In this document: positions 31,530 through 44,929 of the stretch, piece after piece
Position numbering within the stretch: position 1 is the first letter of the stretch
Layout: each line of letters opens with the position of its first letter
From: Channallabes apus
Lineage: Eukaryota > Chordata > Actinopteri > Siluriformes > Clariidae
NCBI GenBank assembly: GCA_030522415.1
Contig: CM060121.1
Span: 12,039,976 to 12,103,975 of the forward strand
Reading direction: 5' to 3'
DNA: 64,000 nt
Notes under the pieces: model-generated
Databases searched by the model: none
Seen by the model: the letters and a program-made list of their open reading frames with translations, nothing else
Told to the model about the DNA's origin: nothing
Made by a program: the position numbers and the translations under genes

Positions 31530-34335
31530 TATATTAAATTGGATAAGAGACACTTTTAGCACAGTGTTTAGCCAGCTTTTTTTCTTTAAGTTCTTTATTA
31601 ATGCACAATGTAACTCTAATAATTGACACCAATAATATAAATAATATTTTTATTTTATTATACATCTGAAGTATGCATGGAATCTTACAGTCCATTCAAT
31701 GTTATTCACCTTTGAATTTTGCTTAACTGATTTGGAGACTGGACATGTTTAGCATGGCCTAAGGAAACCATCACTGCAAAGCAGACTGCTTGCAATAAGC
31801 AGGAGGCCTTGGAATGGTCACACTAGCCTTACTTAATTCTCAGCCCTGCTCCTGGCACTTGGAGTCCTAGATCCTGTGTGGGGCTGTAACAGAGAGATGC
31901 ATGTCCAGTGCATTCAGGCTGGAAAACTTCTTGAAAACATGCATGTGGTGCTCCATGGATAAATCACTGGACTTTCCTATTGTGATCTATAACTACTAAG
32001 CAATCCTGATATGTTGTAATATTCTAAGCTGCAACAGCAGGTGTTCTTTCTTGGTTCTTTCAGCTATACTATGGAGGTATGTGATTTTATTAGGTGTACC
32101 TGGTTGCAATGTTTTCTTGCACATACTTGTATTTTTAATATAGTTTTATTACCATAGGTGTATGTAAATGCAATAAATATCTTGTATTACTGCTCTAATA
32201 AAATGATTCCTACAATGGTTGAATGATTAACAAGAAACAAACATCATTTAAAAAAAAAAAAAAAAACAGCCCTTTATGACCACTCACAAAATCTCCATCT
32301 CCCAATAATTAGGCTACTGACAGACACCACAAATACAAGGTGTTAAAAGGTCTCAGTGCTTAAAGAGGTGACCCTGCAGAGCTTGCTGATAAACAAGGAC
32401 AGCACAAAAAGGAAAGGTAATATTGGCTGGCTCTAAAGAGATTTACACCCAATAATTTTCAGGGCCACCTGCTATGACAGCTTTATAGCTTCATGACAGT
32501 GTCTGCAGAAAATAGGGTCAAACTATCTACAGAAAGGCCAATTTGGATCTCTGTGTCTGTGCAGAGAATATGGTGCAGATGTGGAGAGTGCAAGGAGTTA
32601 AAATCAAGGTGCTACATTAAATACACATACAATATAGACAGCAGTTTGTAGAAAGGTAAAACATTGTTTTATTATTGTATTTAAACTTAGTCAGGTATAG
32701 TTTTTCTTTAGTTTTATCTTTATCTTTATTTTAGAATTGTGATCCTACTATATGTCTACAGTACATGTACCGGAGAGGAAAGATCAGTACATCTCTCCTG
32801 CTTTACTACAGAAAGAGAAAAGAAAGAGGGGGTGGGAGTATCACACTGACATTAGCAGCAATATGAGCAGAACCAGAACATTTGGGCCAACACCTCCCAA
32901 GCGACAGGGGCTGTGCCACCCCTCCCCCCAAGTGACCAAGAGGCACAGTGCACAAAGGCACACTTCATGCGGTGTTCACTTGGCCCCAGAGACCATTTCT
33001 GGTTTTGTGTGTTTGGAAATTAGCGTTTAAGGTGGCAACAAGACGCCACCTCCAACCCTTCAACCGCCTCTCCCCAACCCCGTTTCAATCTCCTTCACTC
33101 CTCCTCCTCCTCCCACTCCCTGCCCTCCTTCAAACTAGCCAGGATCTTATTTACACCCTTGACATTTACAGAAAGTTTCCCGGTCTGTCTCTCTATTTCC
33201 TACTTTCCTCTTCTCACAGTAAAACCTCTCTTAACCTTAATAGCCATCATCCTAAGGAGCCACTCCTGTAGTTTGTTGAAATATATTGCAAAAATAAGCT
33301 GATCCAGTTAAAAAGAGGGGGGGGGGGAGTTTGGGGCTAATTCAGTGAACCTCATTTACAGTGTACTCTGTTATTATTTTTACCTTTCGCTAATTCTTTC
33401 CATCATAGGACCACCACTGAAGTTGCTGGAAAATTATGCCCCCAGTTCATAGCTCACTGTCTGGCTAGTGCAGGGATCAAATCTAAAATGGTTACCATGA
33501 CAAGAGTGGCAAATTGCCTGGTCAGGATGGCAACTTGTAACTGTCAGGTAAATTGCATTTCGCTCATCGTTGTTTTCTCAATGACCACGTTTCTCCATTC
33601 TTCTGTAGTCTCCTCACTCTCCATTTGGCTTGTAATGGAGCATTCTCCACATGGTTAAGCTCCACAAAGACCCTGTCCCTTTAATTCACCAAGCCTAATT
33701 TGAGTCCTAGGCTGACAGTATTCATTAGGAACTATTATGGATAAACTCAACTCAAGCTCATGCTTTTTCTTTTCTTTTGTTAATTTTTTTCTGAGAAGGT
33801 AACCTAATTAATGTAGGGCAAGGCGCGGAACATGTCACTGCTGTATAGAGGCATTAGTGAAAGAGGACATATTGCACAGTATGTGTGTATATACAGTATG
33901 GATTTTCAGCCTGTTCATGCATTCAAAGGCATATAATGGATTACTGTCTGAACAAAAGTAATTTGAATTCAGTAATGGATTGTTTAAAAAAAAAAGAATG
34001 ACAATTATTAAGTAGCCTTTATTTGTCACATATATATTATAACACAGTATACTGTAATTACTGTAGTTTCTTTACATACAGTATTCCACCTTCTTGTGAC
34101 ATTGGGAAAAGAGCACTCCCCTGGGCCATAAATACTGTAGGGTTATGGGTCTCTTTCAAGAGCCTAACAGTAGCAGCTTGACAGGCTTCCTGTCAACCTC
34201 CAATCTATAGCTTAATAAGACAAAACCTTAGCTATTGACCGACCACTAGCCTTAGTCACATTGTTTCAAGTGTCTATGTATTAATATACTGTACAGCCTT
34301 TTTCATAAAAGGTAAGACACAAAAAGTTAGAACTC
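31530..34335. other. Non-coding stretch, no gene supported
   Basis: The stretch holds an A-run (32,249-32,268), a G-run at 33,317-33,328 and a CT-rich part (33,060-33,130). The 92-codon ORF at 32,752-33,030 lies in a locally GC-richer island but has no recognisable domain. Confidence 0.45.
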
Positions 34336-34339
34336 TGTT

Positions 34340-34640
34340 TAATCTGGTAGCATGTTGGCTCAGTGGTTAGTGCTGTGACCCTATACAGTGCCTCCAGGGT
34401 TGGGGGTTTGAATCTCACCTCCAGTCTGTGTACATGGAGTTGCATGTTCTCACTGTTTCGACAAACTCTCACAGTCCAAAGCCATGCGGTGCAGACAGAC
34501 TAGTGTTGCCAGTAGTGTTCCAGTAGCGCCGATAGTGTATAATTGTGCATGTGATTTATGTCTGCACTTTGACAGACTCCAGCCCCAACCTACAGTAAAC
34601 CTACTGTATACAGGATAAGCAATAGAGATAAAGGATGCAT
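34340..34640 (+). repeat. tRNA-derived SINE, full length, diverged
   Basis: The head 'tagcatgttggctcagtggttagtgctgtgacc', B-box-like 'gggtttgaatctcac', core 'cacagtccaaagccatg' and tail 'ctccagccccaacc ... aggataagc' are present. TACWGTA heptamers at 34,591 and 34,602 lie inside the tail, the second as an apparent 5-bp excess before 'tacaggataagc'. Confidence 0.8.
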
Positions 34641-35666
34641 GAAACTTTCTATTATGGTATTGATGCTATAGCTTAATAAATCTATACGACTGTTGCAGTG
34701 TGCATTACAGTGATTCTATTATCTATCTATTTATCATTCTATCATATCAATGTAAACAGATCACACTGTGATCACACTCTCCATTATGCAATCCTGGGCA
34801 TTTGTGAATTCACACAAGCAGAAGGAACAGACAGTGCTTTCTTCCAAGTATCTTGCTGTAATCTTGGATATATGAAAAATAGCCCAATTTATATTGTTTT
34901 TATATACATATAGCATTACAGACCACTGAACTTCCCCATGTTGCTTTCGATGTGCACAAAAGCACATGGCAGCACTGGAAGACAAACGTGTTGTCCAAAT
35001 TTTTTTATGATGCATCTTTCTTTGAAGATGATAAAGACCTGTACACCGGAAGCATTTAGTCTGACCGTGGCAGAGCTAAACCTAGTGTTGTTGAAAGCTT
35101 TCCTGATGTTTGCCAGAGGTACCGCTACCACCATCCCACAGTGGACTGGCATTGAGTCATCTGCTCTTTGAAACTCTTGATTGTTCAACCAGATCCAGAC
35201 AAGCTCAAGCACTTAAAGAATACCAGTATTGACCAGATAAAGAAAGAAAAACAGACCTTCCTCGTTTTTCTTCCTATTAGATACCTGAAAGGACTGTGGG
35301 CAGCTCATTGACGGGACAAACTGGCGCTGCGTGCTGTTTTTCTACTATCTTATGTGCCTCTCATCTCCTTGTACTGAATAGGGGTATCATCTAAGCTGAA
35401 TGGATGTGGTCCCCTGGTGCATATCTCTATGTGTAGGCTGTCTAATGAATGAACAGAACTGGTTATCTTTGTTGTGTTCTGAGTAATGGAAGAACCTTCA
35501 GGAACACGCAGTGGACGCATAGTATTGTATTTAGTAATTACTCTGTGGAAAGCAATACATTTGTAATGTATTTTTTTTGAGGTGGATGAATCTTGTAACT
35601 TTTTGTGTGCACTTAAATGGCCTTATAAAATATCTGGCCTAATAAAATACCTGGTCATGTTCTTTA

Positions 35667-35711
<45 letters not shown>

Positions 35712-36225
35712 GTTGTTGTTGTTGTTGTTGTTGTTATTGTTATTATTTTAAGGAATAAAATGCCATTAGGGATCATCACAAACATTCTTTTTCTTATACA
35801 GATTTCTTTTTATATTTGCACTCCATCAACACATTTATTTGCAATCATTAGACTTCTGCACTCTGCAATAATGTTGTAATAGAACATGTCATGTGCTCTT
35901 CAAACTGAAGAAAATAAAAGTGCATTGAATTTCAATTTTTTACATTTCCAAGTTGTACCACTTAAATTTATGTGAAATTGGGAGTTTGACATTTTTAGTC
36001 ATGTGATAATAGACAGAAAGTATATGTATAAGCTCAAGATTCTCTTTTAGGATGTCATCAAAGTATACCACAGAATGAATGCAAGATGTTTCCACAGTCA
36101 TTCTATTGGCTGGAAACACTATTGCTTGATTATAATGTTCTGAAATCCGTTTCCCAAGTATATGCTTCACATTAGGTGCATGTGTTAAAGTTAACACTGA
36201 CCGTTACAACTCCAGCCATTGTGCT
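34641..36225. other. Non-coding with one microsatellite
   Basis: Overlapping ORFs at 34,761-35,212 lack recognisable motifs. A (TTA)n(TTG)n run lies at 35,667-35,750. Confidence 0.45.
35667..35750. repeat. Microsatellite (TTA)n(TTG)n
   Basis: About fifteen TTA units are followed by about nine TTG units. Confidence 0.98.
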
Positions 36226-36227
36226 TT

Positions 36228-36312
36228 AATTTAGAGGCATTGCTGGTGCTAGAACCCAGACCCTGGAGGTGCACGGTGACAGTGTTAACCACTAAGTTAC
36301 TGCGCTGCTGCA
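36228..36312 (-). repeat. SINE head fragment
   Basis: On the minus strand 'agtggttaacactgtcaccgtgcacctccagggtctgggttctag' gives the tRNA-like head with A- and B-box regions. Core and tail are absent. Confidence 0.8.
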
Positions 36313-39300
36313 GAGAAATCCATCTAACCAATTTTTTGATGGACATGTGCCCACAGTTTGGGGAAGCAAGCTGAAGAAACTGTAACCTAGTAATATAACA
36401 GAAAGGGAGGGTCAGCTGGAGTAAAGTTGCTTTAAAGAGCACCTTGGGTATGATTCCTTTTCATGGTCAGGCAAAATCCAGCAATCCCTAGTAATCAGGC
36501 ATGCAGTGTGGCTAACCTTGTTTTATGGGAGTCAATGATGACAAGCTGCAGATACTCTGACAAGGTCCTCGTATGGCAAGCTCACTCTGGAGAATGTGAC
36601 TGAACAGTAAATTACTAAATTTACTAAATTGTAAACTATAATATGTATTGTAGACCTGCAGGATTGTGATAGCACTAAAAGTGCTAAAAGTTAAATATCT
36701 CTAAAGTTTAACAAGATCATATATTTATGTGAATAGTAACTGACTCCATGTCTGGAATGTGTAGGAATTCAGGCTTGTGTGTAAGGCCATCTAAATACTA
36801 TCTATTGGCACTCAAAAATGCTTAAAAATTCATAACTTTTAATTTACAACCAGAGAAAAGGATAAAAATCTAAACCTCCAGGAAAAAAAAATCCAGAAAA
36901 AAAAATCTTCAAAGTATTTTAGATCACATGGATGTCTGGATTAGCAAACTAACTGCATATTAGCATAGAAGAGCATTCATGTCTTCTGTTTAAGTACAGA
37001 CAAACCATGAAAATCCTTTCAAATCCACTGGACATCAGACTGATCTGGACCAGGCCCTCTCTCTGGTGGCCCGCCTTCGAGGCATAGAAGAAGGGTCAAT
37101 TCCATAAATAGAACCCCCACTGCTAATCTAATCCTACAGGAAACATTAAGGAAGCACCAAACGGCTACAGTTCTTCCTTTGGGTTATCTTTTAAAAAGTA
37201 TATATGTTTACTTGAAATAACTTACAAATTTAGTGTAAGCTTGACTGCATGATGATGTTATTGCCATTTTATGTAGATCCTTTAGACAGTCACTCCTTTT
37301 ATGTGGCATGGGTCAGTGCATAGCAAGGCTAATGTTGTAAAACACATCTGAGCACACCAGCTGGGAAGCACATGACCCAGGCCAAAATGTGCACGGTCAA
37401 GAAAAAGGAACCTGACACAACATCCGGATCAGAAAAGGAGTCTTGGACCCACACACACAAGATAACATCGTGCTGGAGCTGATTGGACTTAGCTTGTTTT
37501 ACTATGGTACATGTTTAATTCATGGAGCCTAACCATAAGAGAACATATGTGTCAAAATGTACCCATCATCAACACCCTGTTCTAGAGATTCACTAGAGGC
37601 CACTGCTCAAGAAGACAGAGGAAATTAACTGTGACACTAATGAGCCAGCAGGAAAATGAGGTGGGTTTCTGTGGAAGTCCCTCACCACATGTAATACAAT
37701 AATGTAAAAAATAAATAAATAAATAAAAAATCATAATTCTGAGAATAGGTCCATTCAGCACAGACCAGGTTCAGGCAAAGTCAAAAGCAAACCCTTGTGT
37801 GATCTCTGACATGCAGCTTTTAAGGAAGACATTTTTGTTATTTGTTCATCTCCATTCCAAAATTGCAACAATCTGCTTCTTTCAGTTTCATCATGTAAAA
37901 CCTCGTCACACCTTGTAGTTTCATCTGTCAACTTCTTTGTGCTTAAGCTGATTGACACTTCTGATAGCATGCATATCTATTTTGGGGTAAAATGTGTTTT
38001 GCCGCTTCTTGCTGCATTATCCTGGCTGTGAGAGGTAAAAGATTTCAATGTGGCACTCATGGGACATGCCACCACAGCAGGGTATCACCTCTGACCTACA
38101 GTAGGAAGGCTAGCAGAAAGTAGAGGAAGTTTAAGAACGGTTTGGGGCCTTGGGCGCCTTGGGGGCCTGACTCCTAGACAAGGGACGTGCCATGCAGGAC
38201 CTGTGTGTGGTTTTGATATCCGTTGTGTTGCCCTAAAGGAAGCAGAGGTGCAGTGAAAGGGGAATCATCTGCAACACTGAAATCGCTGCAACTCTGCTCA
38301 AATGTCAGGAATGTAGATCGGATGTCATTCATTAGACAAATAGGCAATGAAAAACAATTACCATCTTTAAAGCAGTTCATTAAAACCCAGAGGATTTTAT
38401 AAACATAAATGTGAATTGGAGTGCATATTTCTAAGGATCCTGCTAGAGTTGGTCACGCTGGTGAAACAATACTCGTAGAAATTTTGGTCATGCCATTCAT
38501 TGAGAGATTAATTTAATTTGTTTGTTTATTTGTTTGTTTATTAATTATTCCAAGGTTAATAGACACTGTAAGCCTCATTTGCTTATATGCTTTTGATGAA
38601 ATACAATTAGCAATCATATGGCAAATATTTATTGCTATATTTATCATGTTAAAAAGCCTTATTCACCAGTAGTGGCTTAAGAAAGGTTAAAGAGGACCAT
38701 ACAGTATATTTAGAGTGACAAACACCACAAGATATTTTGTATTACAGTACATGTTAAGTAAAATAAGAAACGGACTTTACACTACTGTATATCAACAGAG
38801 ATTTAGTACACATGCAGTAATGCAATTGTGCATCTTTGAGTGACAGAACAATCAATAATTATTCATTCATGCTTGAGGTTTTAGGGAAGATTTTAGATAA
38901 TATAATCAGATGAACAGAAACAGCTACAGACTGCATGGCGCTCCCAAGCTTAAACAGAGCTAGACCTCTGAGGCTCGTCCATCTGAAACCTAGCAAGCAT
39001 AGAGAATTCATCCATGTTCTTCAGCAGACGCCCTACAGTGCCTGGTCTTCACACACCTTGTAAAAACATTTTTTTTGCCCCCTCAGCTCCCGACAGAGCC
39101 ATGGCGCTGTAACCAGCTCAGACATTGACAAACAACCTTGTTCACAAAATATGAATTTTACGTCTGCAAATTATGATCCAAGATAACTTTATTTGTTTTA
39201 ATTTACAAAATGGATCTGCCTAAAAGGAATAGTGGTTTTCAAAGCAAAGCCAGTTTGTTTGTTTTTAAGTGGGAAGTCTTTAAGAAAGTATCTAACATAA

Positions 39301-40430
39301 CAATGTTAATGTGACTGTAAACTCATAGGGACCAATTAGCATGATATAATCTAGTGAAAGTCACTCTATTGACCTGTGGTGGAGAATAAAGAAGTAAATG
39401 CAATTTGTTACTGTACTTAAATATTATTTTTAAGTATTTTAAAATATTTCCCTTTGGGGGACTATTTACTTTAACTCTCTATCATATTTCAGAGTAAAAT
39501 ATTATACTTTCTACTCCGCTAAATTATGCAACGTGTGTTGTTCTTTCTTATTTATGAATGGAGAAAAATAATATTGTGTAATTAGAAGCATAGCAAGTAT
39601 ATCAATCAGGGTAGAGTATACATATAATATAGACTGATTTGCTTTAACCTGTTGATTGCACACATTAGATATATCTACCTAACAAGCATTGAACACTACT
39701 AATACAAGAACAGAGCAATAGCATACAATACTGATTGCGTGAAGAATGACAGAAGAAGGGTTTGCCTCAAACCTGTCACTTCACCACCAATGACCTAATC
39801 CGAATCATTGTTTTTTGACAGTTGTTGAAAGGAAGAAAAAAAGTTTACAGGAGTGAAATCTTTCCAGATATACAGTAATAAAATCAATCTTGCTCTGATT
39901 TTGTTGTGTGCCTGGCCAGTTATTCAGTCATGTAATTTGTAATGTAATGCAACTCTTCATCTCTTCAGGATGAAACTACTGTAGTATCCACGCTAAGATT
40001 TATCAGCTCTCGTTATCTAGCTAGTTGTTTCATGTTAGGTTGTTGAGTTTAACATTTATCAACTGAAAACTCTCATATGGTGAAATGGTAATCATTAAGA
40101 TCTGGTATGGACCTAAATAAAATCTACTTGGACTAGCTTTGCATTTGGACTTTAGTTTTAGAATTGTTAATCATCAATGTTGGCTACTGTATGTTAACCA
40201 TTAAACAATCCAGTATCTACAGTAGATACATCCAAAACAGAACAGTTAGAACAGTCAGAACACCTTGAATATTTAGTTAAAATGTTTTGGGTTTTGTTCC
40301 ATTTTTGTTTTTTGTTTTTCATTTTCCAGACAGTGCATGATACTGTAGCTATTAAGCCCTTTAAGGGACAAATGAGGATGAAAAAATATGAATGGGACTT
40401 CACAAAAAAAAATCTTTAGAAGGAAAATTA
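36313..40430. other. Long non-coding stretch, nothing recognised
   Basis: No ORF above 70 codons, transposon or RNA gene was recognised. TACWGTA heptamers occur at 38,097, 38,700, 38,743, 38,783, 39,409, 39,871, 39,977, 40,185, 40,218 and 40,341. The sequence may be intron or intergenic. Confidence 0.5.
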
Positions 40431-40431
40431 T

Positions 40432-40557
40432 ATTTGATGATATTTTATTACTAAAATAAAATAAAAAATATGTAAATATATATGTGATGATATTTTATTA
40501 CTAAAATAATAAAAATTATATGTTTGATGATATTTTATTAACTAAAATAATAAAAAG
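40432..40557. repeat. Tandem repeat, three units of about 40-50 bp
   Basis: The unit 'gatgatattttattactaaaataa' recurs three times with variable AT-rich spacers. Confidence 0.9.
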
Positions 40558-40835
40558 AACTTTTGCAATATCAAGCTTCTGTTAGCAGGTTTGTGTGATG
40601 ATAAGAACTCCAACATTCTGCGTTATGATTAGTTACAAGATTTCAGTCTTATCTATGATTGGTTATAAATGGAGAGTATAAAGACTAGGAAATGAGTCAC
40701 CCTGGGATTTAAAGGATACAAAAAAAAAGTTTTTTCTTCTTCATACGTTTTTAAAGAGTTTTTTTTTCTTCTATGTATTTTTTATGTCTCATCATTATGG
40801 GCTTTATAGCCATGAGCAGAGATTACTAATTATTA

Positions 40836-40958
40836 GCAAAAAAAGTCAACCAAAATTGTTGTAAGGTAAAAAAAAAAAAAAGAAAATCATTGACACCAAT
40901 GGAATAGTGCCTATGATTTTGTTTTTTTTACCTTACAACAATTTTGGTTGACTTTTGC
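40836..40958. repeat. Perfect-arm palindrome, about 123 bp
   Basis: The left arm (gcaaaaaaagtcaacc, aaaattgttgtaaggta, then an A-run) is mirrored by the right arm (T-run, taccttacaacaatttt, ggttgacttttgc). A 40-bp loop separates them. The structure could form a hairpin. It may be a minimal MITE, but no clear target duplication was found. Confidence 0.9.
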
Positions 40959-40974
40959 TTTTTACAAATGGAGG

Positions 40975-41090
40975 TATCCTCTTTTAACCAGGCTTGGCAC
41001 ATATAGACACACTCATACACACTGTAGACAATTTGGAAACACTAATTACCCAATCTTGCATGTCTGTTAACTGTTGGAGGAAACAATATT
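40975..41090 (-). repeat. SINE core fragment, diverged
   Basis: 'gtagacaatttggaaacactaattacc' and 'tgcatgtctgttaactgttggagg' match the inverted SINE core. Confidence 0.65.
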
Positions 41091-41099
41091 AAAATAAGT

Positions 41100-41760
41100 T
41101 TAAAATAAATCTTAAATACAATATTTCCCTGTTCTCAGTTCCTGATATTTTACTTATTTTAATATTTTAATAAGTTTGTCAAATGTGTGATACAAAATGA
41201 AACTTCACAAACAGAACTGAGTCATTGTTTTAAGCAAAACAGCCTAATCACATGAAGAACCCAATGAAATAAATCAGGCAGACAGTACCAACTTATTCCA
41301 ACGAAAGGACTGCACAGATCATGTGATGAAAACATGAAAGTATATAAGAAATCTTGAACTTAAGGAAGCTAATGGACACCCACTTTCTGACTTTTCAGCA
41401 TGGTATTAAGATGTTCTACAGTACATGTACTATTACTATGCCACGTCAGATCCCTCCCTCTACTACGTTCACGCTTTTGGTTTCCTGCCAAAGTAAATGT
41501 TGGATCATAGGCAGCCCTCATGCCTGTTTCTATGGCAACTCTATGAGGGGGCACAGTACTGGAGCAGCAGCAATGAACAAAGGGAATGATTCAGAGCAAG
41601 CCCAAGAGCTTTGGATGCAGGTAGAACTTTCTGCTGAACTTGATATCCCAAGTAAAAATTCTTCTTCAGGGCAAATCATAGTCCATTAAGGCCCAGGATA
41701 TTAACATGTTCTGTCACTCAAGGTAAGCCTGCAGAAACAAAGATACTGTTTATGAAGGTT
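41100..41760. other. Non-coding; ORF at 41,354-41,689 unsupported
   Basis: The 111-codon plus-strand ORF overlaps an open minus-strand frame and has no recognisable motif. Confidence 0.4.
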
Positions 41761-41764
41761 GTAT

Positions 41765-41945
41765 GAAGGTCTTAGTGGTTAGCACTGTCGCCTTGCACCT
41801 CCAGGGTCAGGTATCGATTCTCACCTCTGGTCTTTGTGCATTGAGTTTTTCTCCCTGTGGTTGGTGGGTTTCCTCCGGGTACTCTGGTTTCCTCCCGGAG
41901 TCCAAAAACATGCAGTCCCAACTTGCCTGTAGTGTGTGTTTGAGT
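41765..41945 (+). repeat. SINE head and core
   Basis: 'cttagtggttagcactgtcgccttgcacctccagggtcaggtatcgattctcac' forms the tRNA-like head. 'gtttcctccgggtactctggtttcctcc' and 'gtccaaaaacatgcag' form the core. The L2-like tail is missing. Confidence 0.88.
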
Positions 41946-42049
41946 TTGTTACTGTATAACTGCCTCAGTGCATAATTAAGAGTCTAGTAACCTTAGCCAG
42001 GTTATTGTATAACACATTCAAGGGTAAATTTAGAAATTGAAGATAATTT

Positions 42050-42240
42050 TATATACACAGAACAGCCATAACATTATGACCAGGGGCACAGTGAAGTGAA
42101 TAACATTGATCTGAAACTATACACCATGACGTGAGCACCCATGGTTCACCCATGTAGCCAGCCCATCTGACAGAGAGGTCTGATCCATGGCAGCACCACT
42201 CCACAACCCACAACAAGTAAAGGATCCGCTGCAAAGGTAA
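42050..42240 (+). mobile_element. Internally deleted Tc1-like element
   Basis: 'tatacacagaacagccataacattatgacca' is a Tc1-family terminal text. It is followed after about 60 bp by text matching the 3' end of that family's transposase gene ('tctgatccatggcagc', 'aaaggatccgctgc'). Most of the gene is deleted. Confidence 0.65.
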
Positions 42241-42351
42241 AAGGCAAAAGTCAAAGTGATTTGTTCTGATTTTTATTTCTCTCAACATTGTAAAATAATA
42301 CTGAAGGCACCCAAACTATGCAATAATCTTCTTTTAACAGTTGATCCTCAT

Positions 42352-42735
42352 AAGATTCATTCATCTTCTATACCGCTTTATCCTGTATTTAGGGTCGCGG
42401 GGACCTGGAGCCTATCCCAGGAGACTCAGGGCACGAGGCAGGGTACACCCTGGACAGCGTGCCAATCCATCGCAGAGCACACACACAAACACACACTCAT
42501 TCATTCATTCATTCATTCACACACTAAGGTCAATTTGGGAACGCCAATTAGCCTAATCTGCATGTCTTTGGACTGTGGGAGGAAACCGGAGTACCCGGAG
42601 GAAACCCACCAGGCACGGGGAGAACATGCAAACTCCATGCACACAGAGACGGGAATCGAGACTGGCCGGGAATCGAACCCGGACCCTGGAGGTGCAAGGC
42701 GACAGTGCTAACCACTACACCACCATGCCGCCTCT
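42352..42735 (-). repeat. Full-length tRNA-derived SINE (best copy in the window)
   Basis: On the minus strand the copy starts ggcggcatggtggtgtagtgg (A-box region), with ggttcgattcccgg (B box). The core follows (gtttcctccgggtactccgg, cacagtccaaagacatgcag), then a (GAATGAAT)n spacer and the tail (gggataggctccaggtcccc, aagcggtatagaagatgaatg). It is probably transcribed by RNA polymerase III and moved by an L2-type LINE with a matching tail. The copy is little diverged. It serves as reference for the other SINE copies here. The 151-codon ORF across it is not a gene. Confidence 0.93.
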
Positions 42736-42739
42736 TAAA

Positions 42740-44770
42740 CAACATTCAAAAGAAATATATAACAAAATTTGCACTAAAGACAATATGATGCCTAAGATTT
42801 GCTAATTTCTATTTTCATGTAAAAATCCAGGAGAACACATTACTTTGGGGTTTTTTTGTTTGTTTGTTTGTTTGTTTGCTTTATTTCGATCTGAAATCTG
42901 GTCTGTCATGTAATATGTTGCTTTCTTTACAGTCATGCAAATTATATAATTGTATTTATTCATTCATTCAAGGTATGGAAATTATTTTGTGAATGATAAA
43001 CAAAGATATAAACATATATAACAAAGTTTGTAGTAAAGATTATATGGTGCCTAAGACTTTTGCACAGCACCATATACAGTATGTAATGTGTACAGTCATG
43101 TGTAAATGTAATGTTTAGTTTTTTTGTGTAAAAACACATCTGATCATAGTGGGTCTTTGAAAATATTGGGCAAATGCAACCTCAGACGAACAACTACTAT
43201 AACATTTTTTATATGAAGCTCTTCAGATTTTTATGTTGTTCAATGGCCACATATATTTAATTTTTAATATTTGTGGGAGAGAGCAATTGTATTTCATTGA
43301 AAATGTATTTCTCTGATTCCACATTCTGAAGTTGCCTAGTCAGGAATTTCTTTCAACTGAAAATTAAGTGCATTTGAAATTATTTAGCCACTGAACCGTG
43401 ACTGAATAGCCTTTCCCTCCGGTTAAGAGCTCTAACTGGAAAAGGGCTGGAAAAATGGGAGCTGCCTGATCTATAACCTACCCAATTGGTGCCAAATAAA
43501 ACCTGACTAAATCAAACCAATATTTCAGTCTGGCCACGGCTGCAAATAAATCACCAGATTTTCAAAATGAAAGCACTGCCAAGAAACCTTGCCCTGGACC
43601 GGAGGCTATGTGCTATATCTGATTAAAAGGATTAAATGGCATTTTGGGTTGTGTTCTGTACGGACAAGAGATATTCACTACCGTATACTCAGTTGTTTAC
43701 TGTTCAGTCTTCCACCAAAGAATTCACATTCCACTGATCCCCACTATGCCTCATTAAATAATTTGGTGCAAAATAATATTTAAATGTTCACATCTTTTCA
43801 TTTTATGCTTTCATTAATTCTCCTTAAAGCAGTTTTTCAATGAGCAATCAAAAACAGCTGCGGCAGAGTTATTTACCCTTTGTCCAGAAATTCGCATTAA
43901 AATATTACACTTTTAGCGAAGTATTCCTGTAAAACACTGTAAAATTGTAGATTTAAAATTTTATAGGTTTTTTTTTCATTATTATTTCCATACCAAAGCC
44001 AGAAAGGCATTTAATCATCATATTTACTGACTGTGGATAGGATACACACTTTTTTCCTTCACTCATTTTCCTCATAACATGCACACCACTGTTGATTGAG
44101 CTAAATTAGTTTTCTAAAATATGTTAAGCAAAATGCTAGAATATATGGAATGATTGCTTGAGAACATTTTTATTTGGAACAACCTCTCCTGCGGTAAAAC
44201 CGATATGCTGAGGTTTTCTCAGTCTTTGCAAACTGTGTAACTGGAAAACCACGGAATTGTGAGACTAGATGGAATCATAGGATGAGTCAAGTCCTGTGCT
44301 AACTGCTTTATGGACTGTACGGGTCTACTGGGGGTGGTCCAGGGCTTGGCAGTGATTGAACTGAGGGCACTTTGCATGCCAGTGGGAGCAAACATAGCTA
44401 TACATATTCATCAGGTGGGTGCGGGCCCACACGTGTGTAATGTTGACTCAGTCACACTATTAATAAACTGGTTCATTGTGGACAGTGTGGACACACACAT
44501 AGACAAGGATGCTCCCATGAGATGGCTGGACCCACCTCAGTGGAATCCTAAATATATGACAAAGATTATTAGCATACAAACTTAGTCATTAGTTTTCCAG
44601 TCTTGGGACACTTTTCTTTGAGAAAAATTAGTAAGTACATTTAAAGCATTTTAATTCATAGTTTAGAATTTCCGAAAAGCAATTTTGTTGCAATTTCTAT
44701 TGTAAAAATGTACTATACAAATAAGATGTTATTTAATTGAATATAAGTCTGGACCCATAATCTGGCGCTC
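42740..44770. other. Non-coding stretch
   Basis: A (TTTG)n run lies at about 42,855-42,880. A compact, less AT-rich block at 43,380-43,630 looks unlike its surroundings. No gene is supported. Confidence 0.5.
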
Positions 44771-44893
44771 TGTCATGCACACTCAATTCGCGACCAGCAC
44801 TAGGACCCGGAAGTAATGCGGTCGCGAACCAGGAAGTATAAGAGGAGTAAACAAACCACAACACATCGCTCAGTCATTGAGTTCGCCAATGTC
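44771..44893 (+). repeat. 5' LTR, truncated
   Basis: It matches 48,293-48,415 with four substitutions, then diverges abruptly into gag-like sequence, so its 3' portion is deleted. Confidence 0.9.
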
Positions 44894-44929
44894 ACTAGCA
44901 CGGCTAGCCAGCCTCCCGTCACGGCCGCC

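Noticed and set aside
42256..42711. 151-codon ORF as a gene
   Set aside because: It runs through an inverted SINE.
42352..42735. A tRNA gene at the SINE head
   Set aside because: A- and B-box-like words are present, but the fold is not a complete tRNA and the unit continues into the SINE core and tail.
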